Source of the DNA: Pseudomonadota bacterium | GTDB taxonomy: Bacteria; Pseudomonadota; Gammaproteobacteria; Xanthomonadales; Ahniellaceae | Assembly (NCBI GenBank): GCA_022843465.1 | Contig: JALHNO010000012.1 | Coordinates: forward strand, 119,353 to 183,352 | DNA: 64,000 nt | Direction: 5' to 3' | Shown here: one piece after another, positions 1 through 10,775 of the stretch | How positions within the stretch are numbered: position 1 is the stretch's first letter | Layout of the letters: every line of letters starts with the position of its first letter | The notes under the pieces: model-generated | The model's database searches: none | The model's input: only the letters and a program-made list of their open reading frames with translations | Told to the model about the DNA's origin: nothing | Translations under genes and position numbers: made by a program

Positions 1-61
1 CGACATCCTGTTCGAACACTGGGACCGCGCCCACGCGATCCGCGAGCAGATGCCGGATTGA
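1..61 (+). CDS. C-terminal end of an unidentified protein
   Basis: An open frame enters from the left edge and ends at TGA 59-61, giving the last 19 residues of a protein (ending REQMPD). The fragment is too short to assign to a family. The next gene, on the other strand, ends only 25 bases away, so the two are convergent. Confidence 0.45.
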   Translation, partial: DILFEHWDRAHAIREQMPD

Positions 62-85
62 TCCGGATCCGCGCGTACGCCGACC

Positions 86-1597
86 TCAGACCGGTACTGG
101 AGCGACCACCGGCTCGAGGGGAAAACGGATCACGAAATGGACGCCCTGCCCCGGCGTACTTTCACAGCGCACCGAGCCAGCAAGCAGGCGGGTGACCAGA
201 TTGAACAGGATGTGCATGCCGAGGCCGCTGCCGCCCTGGCCGCGCTTGGTGGTGAAGAACGGCTCGAAGATGCGCCGGCGCACCTCGTCGTCCATGCCGC
301 AGCCGTCGTCGCGATAGTCCACGACGATGTCGCCATCCTGCGCCCGCACCCCGATCCGGATGAGGCCGGCTTCCTGGTGTTCGAAGCCGTGTGCCAGTGA
401 GTTCATCACCAGGTTGGTGACCACCTGGTAGATCGCACCCGGGTAGGTCTCCAGTTGGATGCCCTCGGCGCAATCGATCTCGACGCGATGCCGGGTCTTG
501 CGCAGGCGCGGCTGCAGCGAGGTAAGGATCTCGTCCAGATAGTTGGCCAGATCAATCCGGCGACGGTCTTCGGTACTCTGGTCGACCGCGACCTGCTTGA
601 AGCTCTTGACCAGATGATCGGCACGCCGCAGATTGCGCAGGATCAGCTCACTGCTCTCGCTGGCAGCGGCGAGATAGCTGTCCAGATCGCTGCGCTTCAT
701 CTCGCCAGAGGCCAGCAGCCCGAGCAGCCTGCGGGTCTCACCCTGCAGATGCGACGATGCGGTGACACCGATGCCGAGCGGAGTATTGATCTCATGGGCG
801 ACGCCGGCAACCAGGGCACCGAGTGCGGCCATCTTTTCGGATTCAACCAGTTGCTTCTGCGCCTGCCGCAGATCATCAAGAGTGCGCCGCAGATGCTCAT
901 TGGCAAGCCGCAGATCACGGGTGCGACCTTCGACACGATGCTCGAGATCGATATTGACGCGTTGCAGCGCCTCTTCCTGCTCCATCAATTCGGAGATATC
1001 GCGCGATACCCCGCTCATCCATACCGCGCGGCCCTGGGCGTCGCGTTCGGTGACCTTGCCGTAGGACAGCGCCCACAGCCAGCCGCCCGCCTTCAGCGCC
1101 ACCCGATAGCGCGCCTTCATGCGCTGGCTTTGCCCTTTCACCAGTCCGCTAAATGCCGAGATGAAGGTCTCGCGGTCGGCCGGATGGATGACCTCGAGCA
1201 CCTGGCTGGTCGGGATCGGCCCATCGTGGTTCGGCAACGCAATACCCAGATGCGGCACGATCCGGCGGAAACTGGAATTGGGCAGATCGACTTCCCAGAT
1301 CTCGTCACCGGAGGATTCCAGCGCCAGCGAAAGATGCTCTTCACTGGTGCGCAGCCGTTCGGCGGCCTCCAGCTTGGCGGCGGTCGTCGCAAGTCGGCGC
1401 CGCAGCATCCAGCCGCCGATCAGGACCAGGGCGAGCACGCAGATCGCCAGGCTGCTGATCACCTTCCAGGCCAGCAACTGGCTCATCAGCGAATCTGCCT
1501 GCACGCCCGGGCTGTACGCCAGCCAGGGCAGCGCGCAGGCCAGAATACCGCTGGCAGCGGTCCATCGGGCAGCACTCGTTCCACGGCACATGAGCAT
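86..1597 (-). CDS. Membrane-bound PAS sensor histidine kinase
   Basis: A two-component sensor kinase of about 503 residues. An N-terminal hydrophobic stretch, probably a signal peptide, is followed by a membrane segment near residues 45-67. A PAS/PAC domain lies at about 85-205 and a charged coiled coil at 215-255. The phosphoacceptor box VAHEINTPLG has its His near residue 268. The HATPase domain shows the N box (NLVMNSLAHGF), G1 (DDGCGMDD), F box (FEPFFTTK) and G2 (GGSGLGMHI). I chose ATG 1597 over the longer frame because it puts a hydrophobic leader at the N terminus; ATG 1591 is equally possible and no clear ribosome site decides. No response regulator is adjacent, so partner and signal are unknown. 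Confidence 0.9.
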   Translation of the reverse strand: MLMCRGTSAARWTAASGILACALPWLAYSPGVQADSLMSQLLAWKVISSLAICVLALVLIGGWMLRRRLATTAAKLEAAERLRTSEEHLSLALESSGDEIWEVDLPNSSFRRIVPHLGIALPNHDGPIPTSQVLEVIHPADRETFISAFSGLVKGQSQRMKARYRVALKAGGWLWALSYGKVTERDAQGRAVWMSGVSRDISELMEQEEALQRVNIDLEHRVEGRTRDLRLANEHLRRTLDDLRQAQKQLVESEKMAALGALVAGVAHEINTPLGIGVTASSHLQGETRRLLGLLASGEMKRSDLDSYLAAASESSELILRNLRRADHLVKSFKQVAVDQSTEDRRRIDLANYLDEILTSLQPRLRKTRHRVEIDCAEGIQLETYPGAIYQVVTNLVMNSLAHGFEHQEAGLIRIGVRAQDGDIVVDYRDDGCGMDDEVRRRIFEPFFTTKRGQGGSGLGMHILFNLVTRLLAGSVRCESTPGQGVHFVIRFPLEPVVAPVPV

Positions 1598-1767
1598 GGC
1601 GCAGGCTAGTTCGCCATGCCCGCAAGGGCAAGGGCGATAACCGCGGCTCGTCCCGGGCGTCCACAACGCGCCGCAGCCGGAAAGCTGCCTGCCCCTTGGT
1701 CCGATTTGCCGCAGCGCACAACCGGGTCCATAATCGGGCGTCCAGCCCTCGTCCTCGGGAGTCCTCC

Positions 1768-2946
1768 ATGTCAGACGCCATCGTAATCGTCGGTGCCAAG
1801 CGCACGCCCATCGGCTCCCTGCTCGGCCAGTTCACCGGCTACCCCACGCCCAAACTGGGCGCCACCGCAATCCAGGCGGCATTGACGCAGAGCGGCCTGT
1901 CGGCGGACGCGGTTTCCGAAGTCATCATGGGCTGTGTGCTGCCGGCGAACCTCGGCCAGGCACCCGCACGCCAGGCCGCGCTGGCGGCTGGACTGTCACT
2001 CGCCACCGGCTGCACCACGATCAACAAGGTCTGCGGTTCCGGCATGAAGGCCATCATGCTGGGCCACGATCTGATCGCCGCCGGCAGCGCCGATGTGGTG
2101 GTCGCCGGCGGCATGGAGTCGATGACCAATGCGCCGCACATGATTCCGAACAGTCGCGCCGGCAACCGATTCGGCAATTTCGAAGCGGTCGATCACATGG
2201 CCTGGGATGGTTTGCAGAATCCCTACGACAAGCAGGCGATGGGTGTCTTCGGCGAGATGTGCGTGGAGAAGTACAGCTTCAGCCGCGAAGCCCAGGACGC
2301 CTTCAGCACCGAGAGTGTGCAACGCGCGCTCGCCGCCGCCGGCGATGGCAGTTTCGGCGACGAAATCGCGGCGGTCACCGTGCCCGGTCGCAAGGGCGAT
2401 GTGATCGTCGACAGCGACGAAGAGCCCGGCAAGTGCGATATCGGCAAGATTCCCGGGCTGCGTGCTGCCTTCAAGAAGGACGGCACCATCACCGCGGCGA
2501 GTTCGTCGAAGATTTCCGATGGCGCTGCCGCCACCGTGCTGATGCGTGCCTCCGCCGCCGAGGCACAGGGAATCACGCCACTTGCACGCATTGTCGGCCA
2601 CGCCACCCACGCCCAGGCACCCGAATGGTTTACCACCGCGCCCGTCGGTGCGATCGCGACGCTGCTGAAGAAATTGAACTGGACCGTCGCCGACGTCGAT
2701 CTGTTCGAGATCAATGAAGCCTTCGCCTGCGTGCCGATGGCGGCAATGAGCGAACTTGGCATCGAGCGCAACAAGGTCAATGTACATGGCGGCGCCTGCG
2801 CACTCGGACACCCGATCGGAGCCAGCGGTGCGCGCATTGTGGTGACCCTGATCAATGCGCTGAAGGTCCATGGCAAGAAGCGCGGAATCGCCTCCCTGTG
2901 CATCGGCGGCGGCGAGGCCACAGCGCTTGCCATAGAATTGCCATAA
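1768..2946 (+). CDS. Acetyl-CoA C-acetyltransferase (thiolase)
   Basis: A 392-residue thiolase that condenses or cleaves acyl-CoA thioesters, the normal length for the degradative/biosynthetic thiolase family. The acylated Cys89 lies in INKVCGSGMKA. His348 is in GHPIGASGAR and the second catalytic Cys378 in CIGGGEA; NEAFA is also present. ATG 1768 is preceded by TCGGGAG and matches family N termini; the frame continues upstream without function. The carboxyltransferase gene downstream suggests acetyl-CoA or branched-chain amino acid metabolism. A role supplying acetoacetyl-CoA for PHA (phaEC lie 43 kb away) is possible but not shown. Confidence 0.93.
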   Translation: MSDAIVIVGAKRTPIGSLLGQFTGYPTPKLGATAIQAALTQSGLSADAVSEVIMGCVLPANLGQAPARQAALAAGLSLATGCTTINKVCGSGMKAIMLGHDLIAAGSADVVVAGGMESMTNAPHMIPNSRAGNRFGNFEAVDHMAWDGLQNPYDKQAMGVFGEMCVEKYSFSREAQDAFSTESVQRALAAAGDGSFGDEIAAVTVPGRKGDVIVDSDEEPGKCDIGKIPGLRAAFKKDGTITAASSSKISDGAAATVLMRASAAEAQGITPLARIVGHATHAQAPEWFTTAPVGAIATLLKKLNWTVADVDLFEINEAFACVPMAAMSELGIERNKVNVHGGACALGHPIGASGARIVVTLINALKVHGKKRGIASLCIGGGEATALAIELP

Positions 2947-3073
2947 ATCGCCTTACCATTGGCTATTGCGCGTGTAAGATGCCGCCGACCTCTCGCGTCC
3001 GCGCTTGGATGACAGGCCAGTCGCCGAGCCGGATTGGGTCAAGAAACTTACCGACAACTCCTTGGAGAACATC

Positions 3074-3439
3074 ATGAAACTGAACCAACTTGCTTTGATT
3101 ACCGCGCTGGCCGTAGCGCTGGCCGCCTGCGGTGGAGACGCTGCACAGGACGCCGCCAAGGATGCCGAGAAGGCTGCTGCCGACGCTGCTGCCAGCGTGC
3201 AGCAGGCTGCCGACGCCGCCACCGACGCCGCTGCTGAAGCCGCTGCCGCCGCCGATGCCGCTGCCGCTGCCGCCACCGACGCCGCTGCCACGATGGGCGA
3301 TGCCGCAACCGACGCCAGCGCCGCTGCTGCCGCTGCTGCTGATGCCGCCGTGTCGGCCGACGCTGCTGCCGACACCGCTGCTGCCGCGACCGATGCTGCC
3401 GCCACAACCGACGCTCCGGCCGACGCGCCGAAAGAGTAA
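3074..3439 (+). CDS. Small Ala/Asp-rich lipoprotein
   Basis: A 121-residue protein with a lipoprotein signal peptide: MKLNQ start, a hydrophobic core, then the lipobox LAAC with the lipidated Cys near residue 17. The mature part is almost entirely Ala with spaced Asp/Glu and a few Lys, in heptad-like runs ([15 protein letters not shown]) that could form a long helix or coiled coil. This suggests an Lpp-like or periplasmic spacer role, which is only an inference. GGAGA at 3064-3068 is a good ribosome site for ATG 3074. A strong terminator follows. The low-complexity GCC/GCT codon run is unlike neighbouring genes. Confidence 0.75.
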   Translation: MKLNQLALITALAVALAACGGDAAQDAAKDAEKAAADAAASVQQAADAATDAAAEAAAAADAAAAAATDAAATMGDAATDASAAAAAAADAAVSADAAADTAAAATDAAATTDAPADAPKE

Positions 3440-3478
3440 TCGCCAGCGGCGTGCCGCTTGCATTGCTCGCTGTACAGA

Positions 3479-3510
3479 AAACCGCCGGCAGAAGCCGGCG
3501 GTTTTTTTTT
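3479..3510 (+). terminator. Rho-independent terminator after the Ala-rich lipoprotein gene
   Basis: Arms ACCGCCGGC (3481-3489) and GCCGGCGGT (3494-3502) pair perfectly over an AGAA loop and are followed by nine T. It lies 40 bases after the lipoprotein stop codon. Confidence 0.93.
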
Positions 3511-3603
3511 GCCACGACTCCAGCTGTCGCCGGAACCGGGGGCTGGCAAGCGCCGCGTAGGCAGACCGGGCCGCGCGCTAAACTCAGCTATTGCCGACGA
3601 GTG

Positions 3604-5217
<1,614 letters not shown>

Positions 5218-5301
5218 TCCGACGCATGCGAAGTACTGGTTCCTGGTGTTGTCGAGCAGGGATTGCCCCGTGACGCGCGCTCATTGGTTTGCACCCGGAC
5301 G

Positions 5302-6175
5302 GCGTCGCTACGCCGCTGGAGGGCGTCGCTACGCCGCTGGAGGGCGTCGCTCCTGCGACGCCTGGCAGCTACCGACAGGCCATCTGCCAACCCGCGTCAA
5401 CGCCCCTGATCCGAAGCCCGGGAACAGCGAGATCGTTTCGACAGAAAGCCAAAGCGACCGCGCAGGAGCGCGGCCCTCCACCGGCACCGAGGGCGTCGCT
5501 CCGCCGCTGGAGGGCGTCGCTCCTGCGACGCCTGGCAGCTACCGACAGGCCATCTGCCAACCCGCATCAACGCCCCTGATCCGAAGCCCGGGATCAGCGA
5601 GGGCGTCTCGATGCAGAGCCAGAGCGGCCGCGCAGGAGCGCGGCCCTCCACCGGCACCGAGGGCGTCGCTCCGCCGTTGGAGGGCGTCGCTCCTGCGACG
5701 CCTGGCAACTACCGACAGGCCATCTGCCAATCTGCATCAACGCCCCTGATCCGAAGCCCGGGATCAGCGAGGGCGTCTCGATGCAGAGCCAAAGCGGCCG
5801 CGCAGGAGCGCGGCCCTCCACCGGCACCGAGGGCGTCGCTCCGCCGTTGGAGGGCGTCGCTCCTGCGACGCCTGGCAACTACCGACAGGCCATCTGCCAA
5901 CCCGCATCAACGCCCCTGATCCGAAGCCCGGGATCAGCGAGGGCGTCTCGATGCAGAGCCAGAGCGGCCGCGCAGGAGCGCGGCCCTCCACCGGCACCGA
6001 GGGCGTCGCTCCGCCGCTGGAGGGCGTCGCTCCTGCGACGCCTGGCAACTACCGCCAGGCCATCTGCCAATCTGCATCAACGCCCCTGATCCGAAGCCCG
6101 GGATCAGCGAGGGCGTCTCGATGCAGAGCCAGAGCGGCCGCGCAGGAGCGCGGCCCTCCACCGGCAGGGAGGGCG
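5302..6175. repeat. Five-copy 170-bp tandem array of paired REP-like hairpins
   Basis: The unit repeats with a period of exactly 170 bp, with hairpin A at 5343, 5513, 5683, 5853 and 6023. Hairpin A is GGCGTCGC-TCCT-GCGACGCC; hairpin B, about 113 bp later, is GGCCGCGC-AGGA-GCGCGGCC (for example 5626-5645). Both have perfect 8-bp stems with complementary 4-nt loops. Units differ at only a few positions. Two shorter 20-bp copies of the stem-A arm precede the array at 5302-5341. The open frames here repeat with the array on both strands and are not genes. The array fills the space between the carboxyltransferase and M48 peptidase genes. Confidence 0.95.
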
Positions 6176-6233
6176 TCGCCGCCGTGCCGGCGCCGGGCTA
6201 CGCGCACATCGCTACGACCCGCCGGTGACCACG

Positions 6234-7136
6234 TCAATTGCAAAACTGCGCGCGCAGCGCCTCGGCCTCGGGCATCCATTCGCGCAACTGACTGATGCGG
6301 CTGCCACTGCTCGGGTGGGTGGACATGAACTCGGGAGGACGCTGGCCGCCAGCGGCACCCATGCGTTCCCACAGTCCGATCGATTCCTCGGGGTCATAGC
6401 AGGCGGCTGCCGCCAGCAGCAGGCCCACGTAGTCTGCCTCGGATTCGTGGTCGCGCGAGAACGGCAGCATGATGCCGTACCTGGCGCCAGCGCCCAGCGC
6501 CGCCATCACCATCTGCTGCTGACGGATATCCAGGTCACTGGTCGACATGCCCGCAGCCACCGTGCCGATCTGCATCAGCTTCTGCTGCGCCATGCGTTCC
6601 GAACCATGGCGCAGCAGGGCATGCGCAATTTCATGACCCATCACCGCGGCCAGCGCGTCGGCATTCTTCGCCACCGGCAGGATGCCGGTGTACACCGCCA
6701 TCTTGCCGCCGGGTAGACAGAAGGCATTGACCTGTTCGGATTCGATGACGGCAACCGCCCACTCGAACTTGTCCCATTCGGTGCTGCTGGCAATCCCGCG
6801 ACTGGCGCTGAGCACCTGTTCAACGCGCGGACCGACTGCGATCAAGCGGCGCGCAATCTCTTCGATCGGCTGCACGATGCGCGGATCCCTGACCAGCCTG
6901 GACTCCGAAACAATTTGCTGGAAGCTGGCCACACCGAGCGCGACCTCCTGATCCATGCTGGTATCGATCAGCTGCTTGCGTCCGGTGAACGCAGCGTCCT
7001 GACGATGACCGAGGTAGTAGTAGCCAAGATAGGCACCAAAGACCAGCAATACCCACCAGCGCATGCCGCCGCCACGACGCTGGCCGGCGAAACCTGCGCG
7101 GCCATCGGCTGAACTTCCGCGACGAAATGGACCCAT
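6234..7136 (-). CDS. M48 family zinc metallopeptidase
   Basis: A 300-residue membrane-anchored zinc peptidase. A basic glycine-rich N terminus is followed by one membrane segment (residues 26-43), then the M48 domain. The zinc motif HEIAH has its His at 168 and 172, and the third ligand Glu lies in HESEADY near residue 233. Such proteins (LoiP, YcaL and BepA relatives) act in envelope quality control. AGGGG upstream supports the start at 7136; Met25, right before the membrane segment, is an alternative. The two genes to its left in reading direction, up to 9137, are on the same strand with an 87-bp gap, so co-transcription is possible. Confidence 0.88.
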   Translation of the reverse strand: MGPFRRGSSADGRAGFAGQRRGGGMRWWVLLVFGAYLGYYYLGHRQDAAFTGRKQLIDTSMDQEVALGVASFQQIVSESRLVRDPRIVQPIEEIARRLIAVGPRVEQVLSASRGIASSTEWDKFEWAVAVIESEQVNAFCLPGGKMAVYTGILPVAKNADALAAVMGHEIAHALLRHGSERMAQQKLMQIGTVAAGMSTSDLDIRQQQMVMAALGAGARYGIMLPFSRDHESEADYVGLLLAAAACYDPEESIGLWERMGAAGGQRPPEFMSTHPSSGSRISQLREWMPEAEALRAQFCN

Positions 7137-7223
7137 CTGAAACCCCTGTCATGCCAGCGCAGCGCGCGCCCCGTGGGGGCATTGTAAGCAGACCCGGGGA
7201 CCAAGCGCGTACTTCAGCAAGAA

Positions 7224-9137
7224 TCAGAGGTCGCGCACTACCCGGAAACCGATCCGGGCGCTGCGGGTGTCTTCACCGGCGTTGGCGCGGAAGGCCGAAC
7301 GTGACTGGTCGGGCGCACTGCCCCAGGAGGAGCCGCGCACGACGCGCTTGAGACAGCCGCGATTGACCCAGGCGCTGGCATCCTCCGGCGCCCGCAGATA
7401 ATTCTCATGCCAGCAGTCCTCGACCCATTCGGAGACATTGCCGACCAGATCGTGAAGACCCAGAGGATTGGCACTGAACTGCGCCACCGGCGCTGGTCCC
7501 CAATAGCCGTCCCGATAGCGCTTGAAGGCCTTGTCCCATTCACGCTTGCTGCGAGAACGGTCGCCATCGCCGGTCACATTCGCCAGCACCTTCGGTGGCG
7601 CGCCCTCACCCCAGGGATAGGCGGAACTGGTACCGGCGCGCAGCACGTACTCGAACTCGGCTTCGGTCGGCAGGCGATAGCGCAATCCGGTCTTCCCGGC
7701 CAGCCAGACCGCGTAGGCACTGGCGTCGCGCCAGGCGATATGGACCACCGGATCATTGGCTCGCGCCTTGCCGCCGGAGTAGTCGTTCTGCCAGTCGATT
7801 CCACTGCGGCTGACCAGGCGTCCGCTCTGCTCTTCGTAGTAGCGCGACGAGCCGGCGGCCTCCGCTACCGTCACATAGCCGGTGTCGCGTACAAAACGAC
7901 GGTACTCGGCGACCGTGATCTCGGTGATCGCCATCGCGAATGGCTGCACGATACCGACCTCGCGTGCCGGGCCCTCGTTGGCCTTGCGCTCCTTGTCACG
8001 CTCGCTCGATCCCATCACGAAACTGCCGACCGGAATCACCACCAGTTCCGGACCCTCGCCGCTGCGATCGGCGTAGGGATCGCGAATGCGCTCACCTGGC
8101 TGGAAGCGACCGTAAAGACTGGCATTGGCGATCAGCTGGTTGAGCCTGGCCATCGCCTCCAGGTCGGCACCGATCTGGCCGGCACGCTGCAACAACTCGC
8201 GCGCGCCCGTGATATCGCGTGCCGCCAGCGCGGCGTCCGCCCGCGCCATCAGCACGGCGGCATGCTGACTGCGCAAGTCATCCAGCCGCGCCTGCACCGA
8301 GCGCACCGCTTCCGAATCAGCCTGCAGGGAAGCAGCTTCGCTCGCCATCTGCTGGGCGCGCGCAAAGTCTTCCTCGGAGGCGGCATTGAGCGCCATTTCG
8401 AGCAATGCCGACTCGATGGCCGCCATGCCCTTGCGGGCGGCACGATTGCGCGGATCCAGCGCCAGCACCGCGGCATAGGAGGCGCGCGCATTGGCACCAG
8501 CCGGCTCGATATAGGCCGCGCCCGCCATCTGCTCGGCGGCGGTCTGCAACAGCGGCGTGATCTGCGCACCCAATGCGCGCCTCGAGGCAAGCTGGTGCGC
8601 GCGCTGATCTGCAATGTCGCGCGCGTTCAGCGCCTCGATCAACTCATTGGCAAGGCTGGGATCACCATCGTCCAAGCCGGCCTCGGCCTGCTTGAACAAG
8701 GTTTCCAGCACCGCTTCCTGACCGATCCGCGCCTCGCTGTTGGTCGGATCGATCTGCAATGCCTTGGCATACCAGTCCATCGCGTTATCATCACGCGGTG
8801 CCAACCAGTGACGCTCGCGCACCGAGTCGTTCGCCTGTGCGAGCATCTCGTCCAGCTGTTTGCGCGCCGCTGCATCCAGTTCGGTGGGTTTGACTGGCTC
8901 AAGTGTCGCGTCCGCAGCCACTGACGCGGTCGCGTCGACTGGGTCTGCTGTCTGCGGTTCCACTGCCTTGGGCATCGGCGCCGGCAGCACTTCAACCACC
9001 GGCGCCGCCGCGCCCCAATCAGGCCAGCGGAGCTCGGCGAGCAGCGGAAACAACCAGCGCCAGGCCATTGCGAACACAAGCAGACCCAGGCCAAAAATGG
9101 CGCCGAGCATCTCCTTGCGCTGCGAACCGGCCGACAT
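7224..9137 (-). CDS. Membrane protein with TPR-like region and formylglycine-generating-enzyme (FGE-sulfatase) domain
   Basis: A 637-residue protein. A membrane segment at about residues 12-30 is followed by a Pro/Ala linker, then an Ala/Leu/Glu-rich helical region (about 80-370) resembling TPR repeats (for example DWYAKALQIDPTNSEA). A C-terminal FGE/SUMF1-type domain spans about 385-637 (GSFVMGSSERD, VVHIAWRDASAYAVWL, GLHDLVGNVSEWVEDCW, RVVRGSSWGS). The family includes Cys-oxidising FGE and many non-catalytic relatives in signalling; I see no sulfatase or kinase next to it, so function is open. AGGTAGAG upstream decides the start at 9137. Confidence 0.85.
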   Translation of the reverse strand: MSAGSQRKEMLGAIFGLGLLVFAMAWRWLFPLLAELRWPDWGAAAPVVEVLPAPMPKAVEPQTADPVDATASVAADATLEPVKPTELDAAARKQLDEMLAQANDSVRERHWLAPRDDNAMDWYAKALQIDPTNSEARIGQEAVLETLFKQAEAGLDDGDPSLANELIEALNARDIADQRAHQLASRRALGAQITPLLQTAAEQMAGAAYIEPAGANARASYAAVLALDPRNRAARKGMAAIESALLEMALNAASEEDFARAQQMASEAASLQADSEAVRSVQARLDDLRSQHAAVLMARADAALAARDITGARELLQRAGQIGADLEAMARLNQLIANASLYGRFQPGERIRDPYADRSGEGPELVVIPVGSFVMGSSERDKERKANEGPAREVGIVQPFAMAITEITVAEYRRFVRDTGYVTVAEAAGSSRYYEEQSGRLVSRSGIDWQNDYSGGKARANDPVVHIAWRDASAYAVWLAGKTGLRYRLPTEAEFEYVLRAGTSSAYPWGEGAPPKVLANVTGDGDRSRSKREWDKAFKRYRDGYWGPAPVAQFSANPLGLHDLVGNVSEWVEDCWHENYLRAPEDASAWVNRGCLKRVVRGSSWGSAPDQSRSAFRANAGEDTRSARIGFRVVRDL

Positions 9138-9202
9138 GTTCTCTACCTGGCTTTCACTACACTGATCGTCAACATAGCCACACCACCTGCACGGAGGCAA
9201 CC

Positions 9203-10282
9203 TTGAAGCCACAATGGATCGATCAACGCGTCAGCCTGGCTTCAGTCATCGAACGGGTGCAGGCCAGCCGGCGTCATGCGATGGACACCGAGTTCGAACG
9301 CGTACGCACCTTCTGGCCCAAGCTCGCCCTGGTCCAATTGGCCCTCGGCGATTCCATTGTTCTGGTCGATCCGTTGGCATTCGAAGATCTCTCGGCATTC
9401 GGCGCCGCCTTGCACAATGGCGCGCCCTGGCTGATGCACAGCGCCAGCGAGGACCTGATCGCGCTCAAGCCGTTGTCGGCCGCTATGCCGCAGCAACTGT
9501 TCGATACCCAGATCGCGGCTTCACTGTGCGGGCTCGGCGCTGCGCTCAGTTACCAGAAGCTGGTGAAGCAGGAGCTTGATGTCGATCTGGCGAAGAGCGA
9601 GACCCGCTCGGACTGGACCCGGCGCCCGCTCAGCCACGAGCAGCTTGAGTACGCCGCCGATGATGTCCGCCATCTCGATGCGCTGGCCGATCGACTCGGC
9701 GACAAATTGACCCAACTCGGTCGACTCGACTGGCTCTGGCAGGACGGCGCGCGCCAGATCAGCGCCAGCTGGGAGATGGCCTATCCGGACAATCCGCATC
9801 ACGAGTTCCGTACCGCCTTCAAGCTCGATGATGAGGCGCAGGTGCGCCTGTGCACCCTGCTGACCTGGCGCGAGCAGGTCGCCCGCAGCGAAGACCGACC
9901 GCGCACCTGGGTACTCGACAACGCCCTGGCCATGGATCTTGCGCAGAGTCCCCCGCGCAGCGGCGCCGAAATGCTGGACAAGGTACGCAGCTGTCGCGCC
10001 TTTCCGCGTCGCCTGCTCGCCGACGTGGTCGATCTGCTGGCAACCGCCATGCCCAGCGTAGGCTTCCTGCCGGCGCCGGCTCCGATGGACCGCGATACCG
10101 AGGCCAGCATGAAGAAGTTGCGCGAACGCATCGATCAAGGCGCCAGCGAACTCGCCATCGACTCCAGCACCCTGTGCACCCGCCGCATGCTCGAAGCCCG
10201 CATCCGCGAAGGCCGCTGGCCCAGCGATTGCACCCCCTGGCGCATCGATCTGCTGGAACCGCTGACCAAGGGCATCGTCTAG
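9203..10282 (+). CDS. rnd: Ribonuclease D
   Basis: A 3'-5' exoribonuclease for tRNA 3'-end maturation, 359 residues. The DEDDy nuclease motifs are visible: MDTEFER (Asp28, Glu30), HSASEDL, and the YAADDVRHL motif III with Tyr and Asp. An HRDC domain follows in the second half (FPRRLLADVVDLL region). The start is TTG 9203, decided by GGAGG at 9193-9197 with 5-nt spacing; the upstream continuation of the frame overlaps the divergent gene and is not coding. It lies just before a tRNA gene, though they need not be linked. Divergent from the FGE-like gene, with a 65-bp shared promoter region. Confidence 0.93.
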   Translation: MKPQWIDQRVSLASVIERVQASRRHAMDTEFERVRTFWPKLALVQLALGDSIVLVDPLAFEDLSAFGAALHNGAPWLMHSASEDLIALKPLSAAMPQQLFDTQIAASLCGLGAALSYQKLVKQELDVDLAKSETRSDWTRRPLSHEQLEYAADDVRHLDALADRLGDKLTQLGRLDWLWQDGARQISASWEMAYPDNPHHEFRTAFKLDDEAQVRLCTLLTWREQVARSEDRPRTWVLDNALAMDLAQSPPRSGAEMLDKVRSCRAFPRRLLADVVDLLATAMPSVGFLPAPAPMDRDTEASMKKLRERIDQGASELAIDSSTLCTRRMLEARIREGRWPSDCTPWRIDLLEPLTKGIV

Positions 10283-10320
10283 TCGCAGCACCACGGCAGG
10301 TTTTCTGCAGGGCCGGCTTT

Positions 10321-10397
10321 CTGCAGGGCCTCTCTGTGAGATGCCATCCCGAAGCAGCCGAGGATTCCAAATGGCATCTCACAGAGATGCCCTGCAA
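10321..10397. repeat. Inverted pair of GGCATCTC-type palindromes
   Basis: Two arms of about 26 bases (10321-10347 and 10371-10397) are near-perfect reverse complements around a 23-base spacer. Each arm itself holds the small palindrome GCATCTC-TGT-GAGATGC. Related copies occur at 32703-32723 and 47674-47750, so this is a dispersed family. It could also terminate rnd transcription, but there is no T run. Confidence 0.85.
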
Positions 10398-10550
10398 GTG
10401 CACGCCTGAATCTGGATATCTCCGTCGCCTGGAGCCAGCCGTCGCTTGCCATAACGTCGGCCCATCCCGATCCTGCTTGGCACAACGCCCTCGCCGTCGC
10501 TATGATCGCCGGCAACTCGGGCCCGCATCGTCACCGCCCGAACCTGCATT

Positions 10551-10626
10551 GGGGCGGTAGCTCAGCTGGGAGAGCGTCGCGTTCGCATCGCGAAGGTCGT
10601 GGGTTCGATCCCCATCCGCTCCACCA
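10551..10626 (+). tRNA. tRNA-Ala (anticodon CGC)
   Basis: A 76-nt cloverleaf. The acceptor GGGGCGG pairs with CCGCTCC, giving the G3-U70 pair that marks alanine tRNA. D arm GCTCAGCTGGGAGAGC; anticodon stem TCGCG/CGCGA around loop TTCGCAT, so the anticodon is CGC; T loop GTTCGAT; encoded CCA end. Its 3' end is duplicated further downstream (see repeats). Confidence 0.97.
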
Positions 10627-10628
10627 AT
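10613..10628 (+). repeat. attL-like copy: 3' end of tRNA-Ala
   Basis: CATCCGCTCCACCAAT, the last 14 bases of the tRNA plus two, occurs again exactly at 16724-16739. tRNA 3' ends are common integration targets of tyrosine recombinases, so this is read as one end of an island. Confidence 0.65.
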
Positions 10629-10645
10629 CACCGCAGCGCAAAGAG

Positions 10646-10668
10646 ACCGGCCCAGTGCCGGTTTTTTT
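10646..10668 (+). terminator. Rho-independent terminator after tRNA-Ala
   Basis: ACCGGC and GCCGGT pair around CCAGT and are followed by a run of seven T. A diverged copy of this stretch lies at 25580-25626. Confidence 0.9.
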
Positions 10669-10775
10669 GCTTGCGGTCCTCTCTCGATATCGGACGAGGC
10701 TTGAGTCATGCGCGACCGGGCGCGCGAAGCGCTAATCTTGCGGTCCAGTACCGGAACCTGAGCACCAAGCCCAGA

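Noticed and set aside
5302..6175. Possible CRISPR array or repeat-encoded genes
   Set aside because: The unit is 170 bp with nearly identical content throughout, so there are no distinct spacers, and no cas genes are near. Open frames on both strands simply follow the repeat period.
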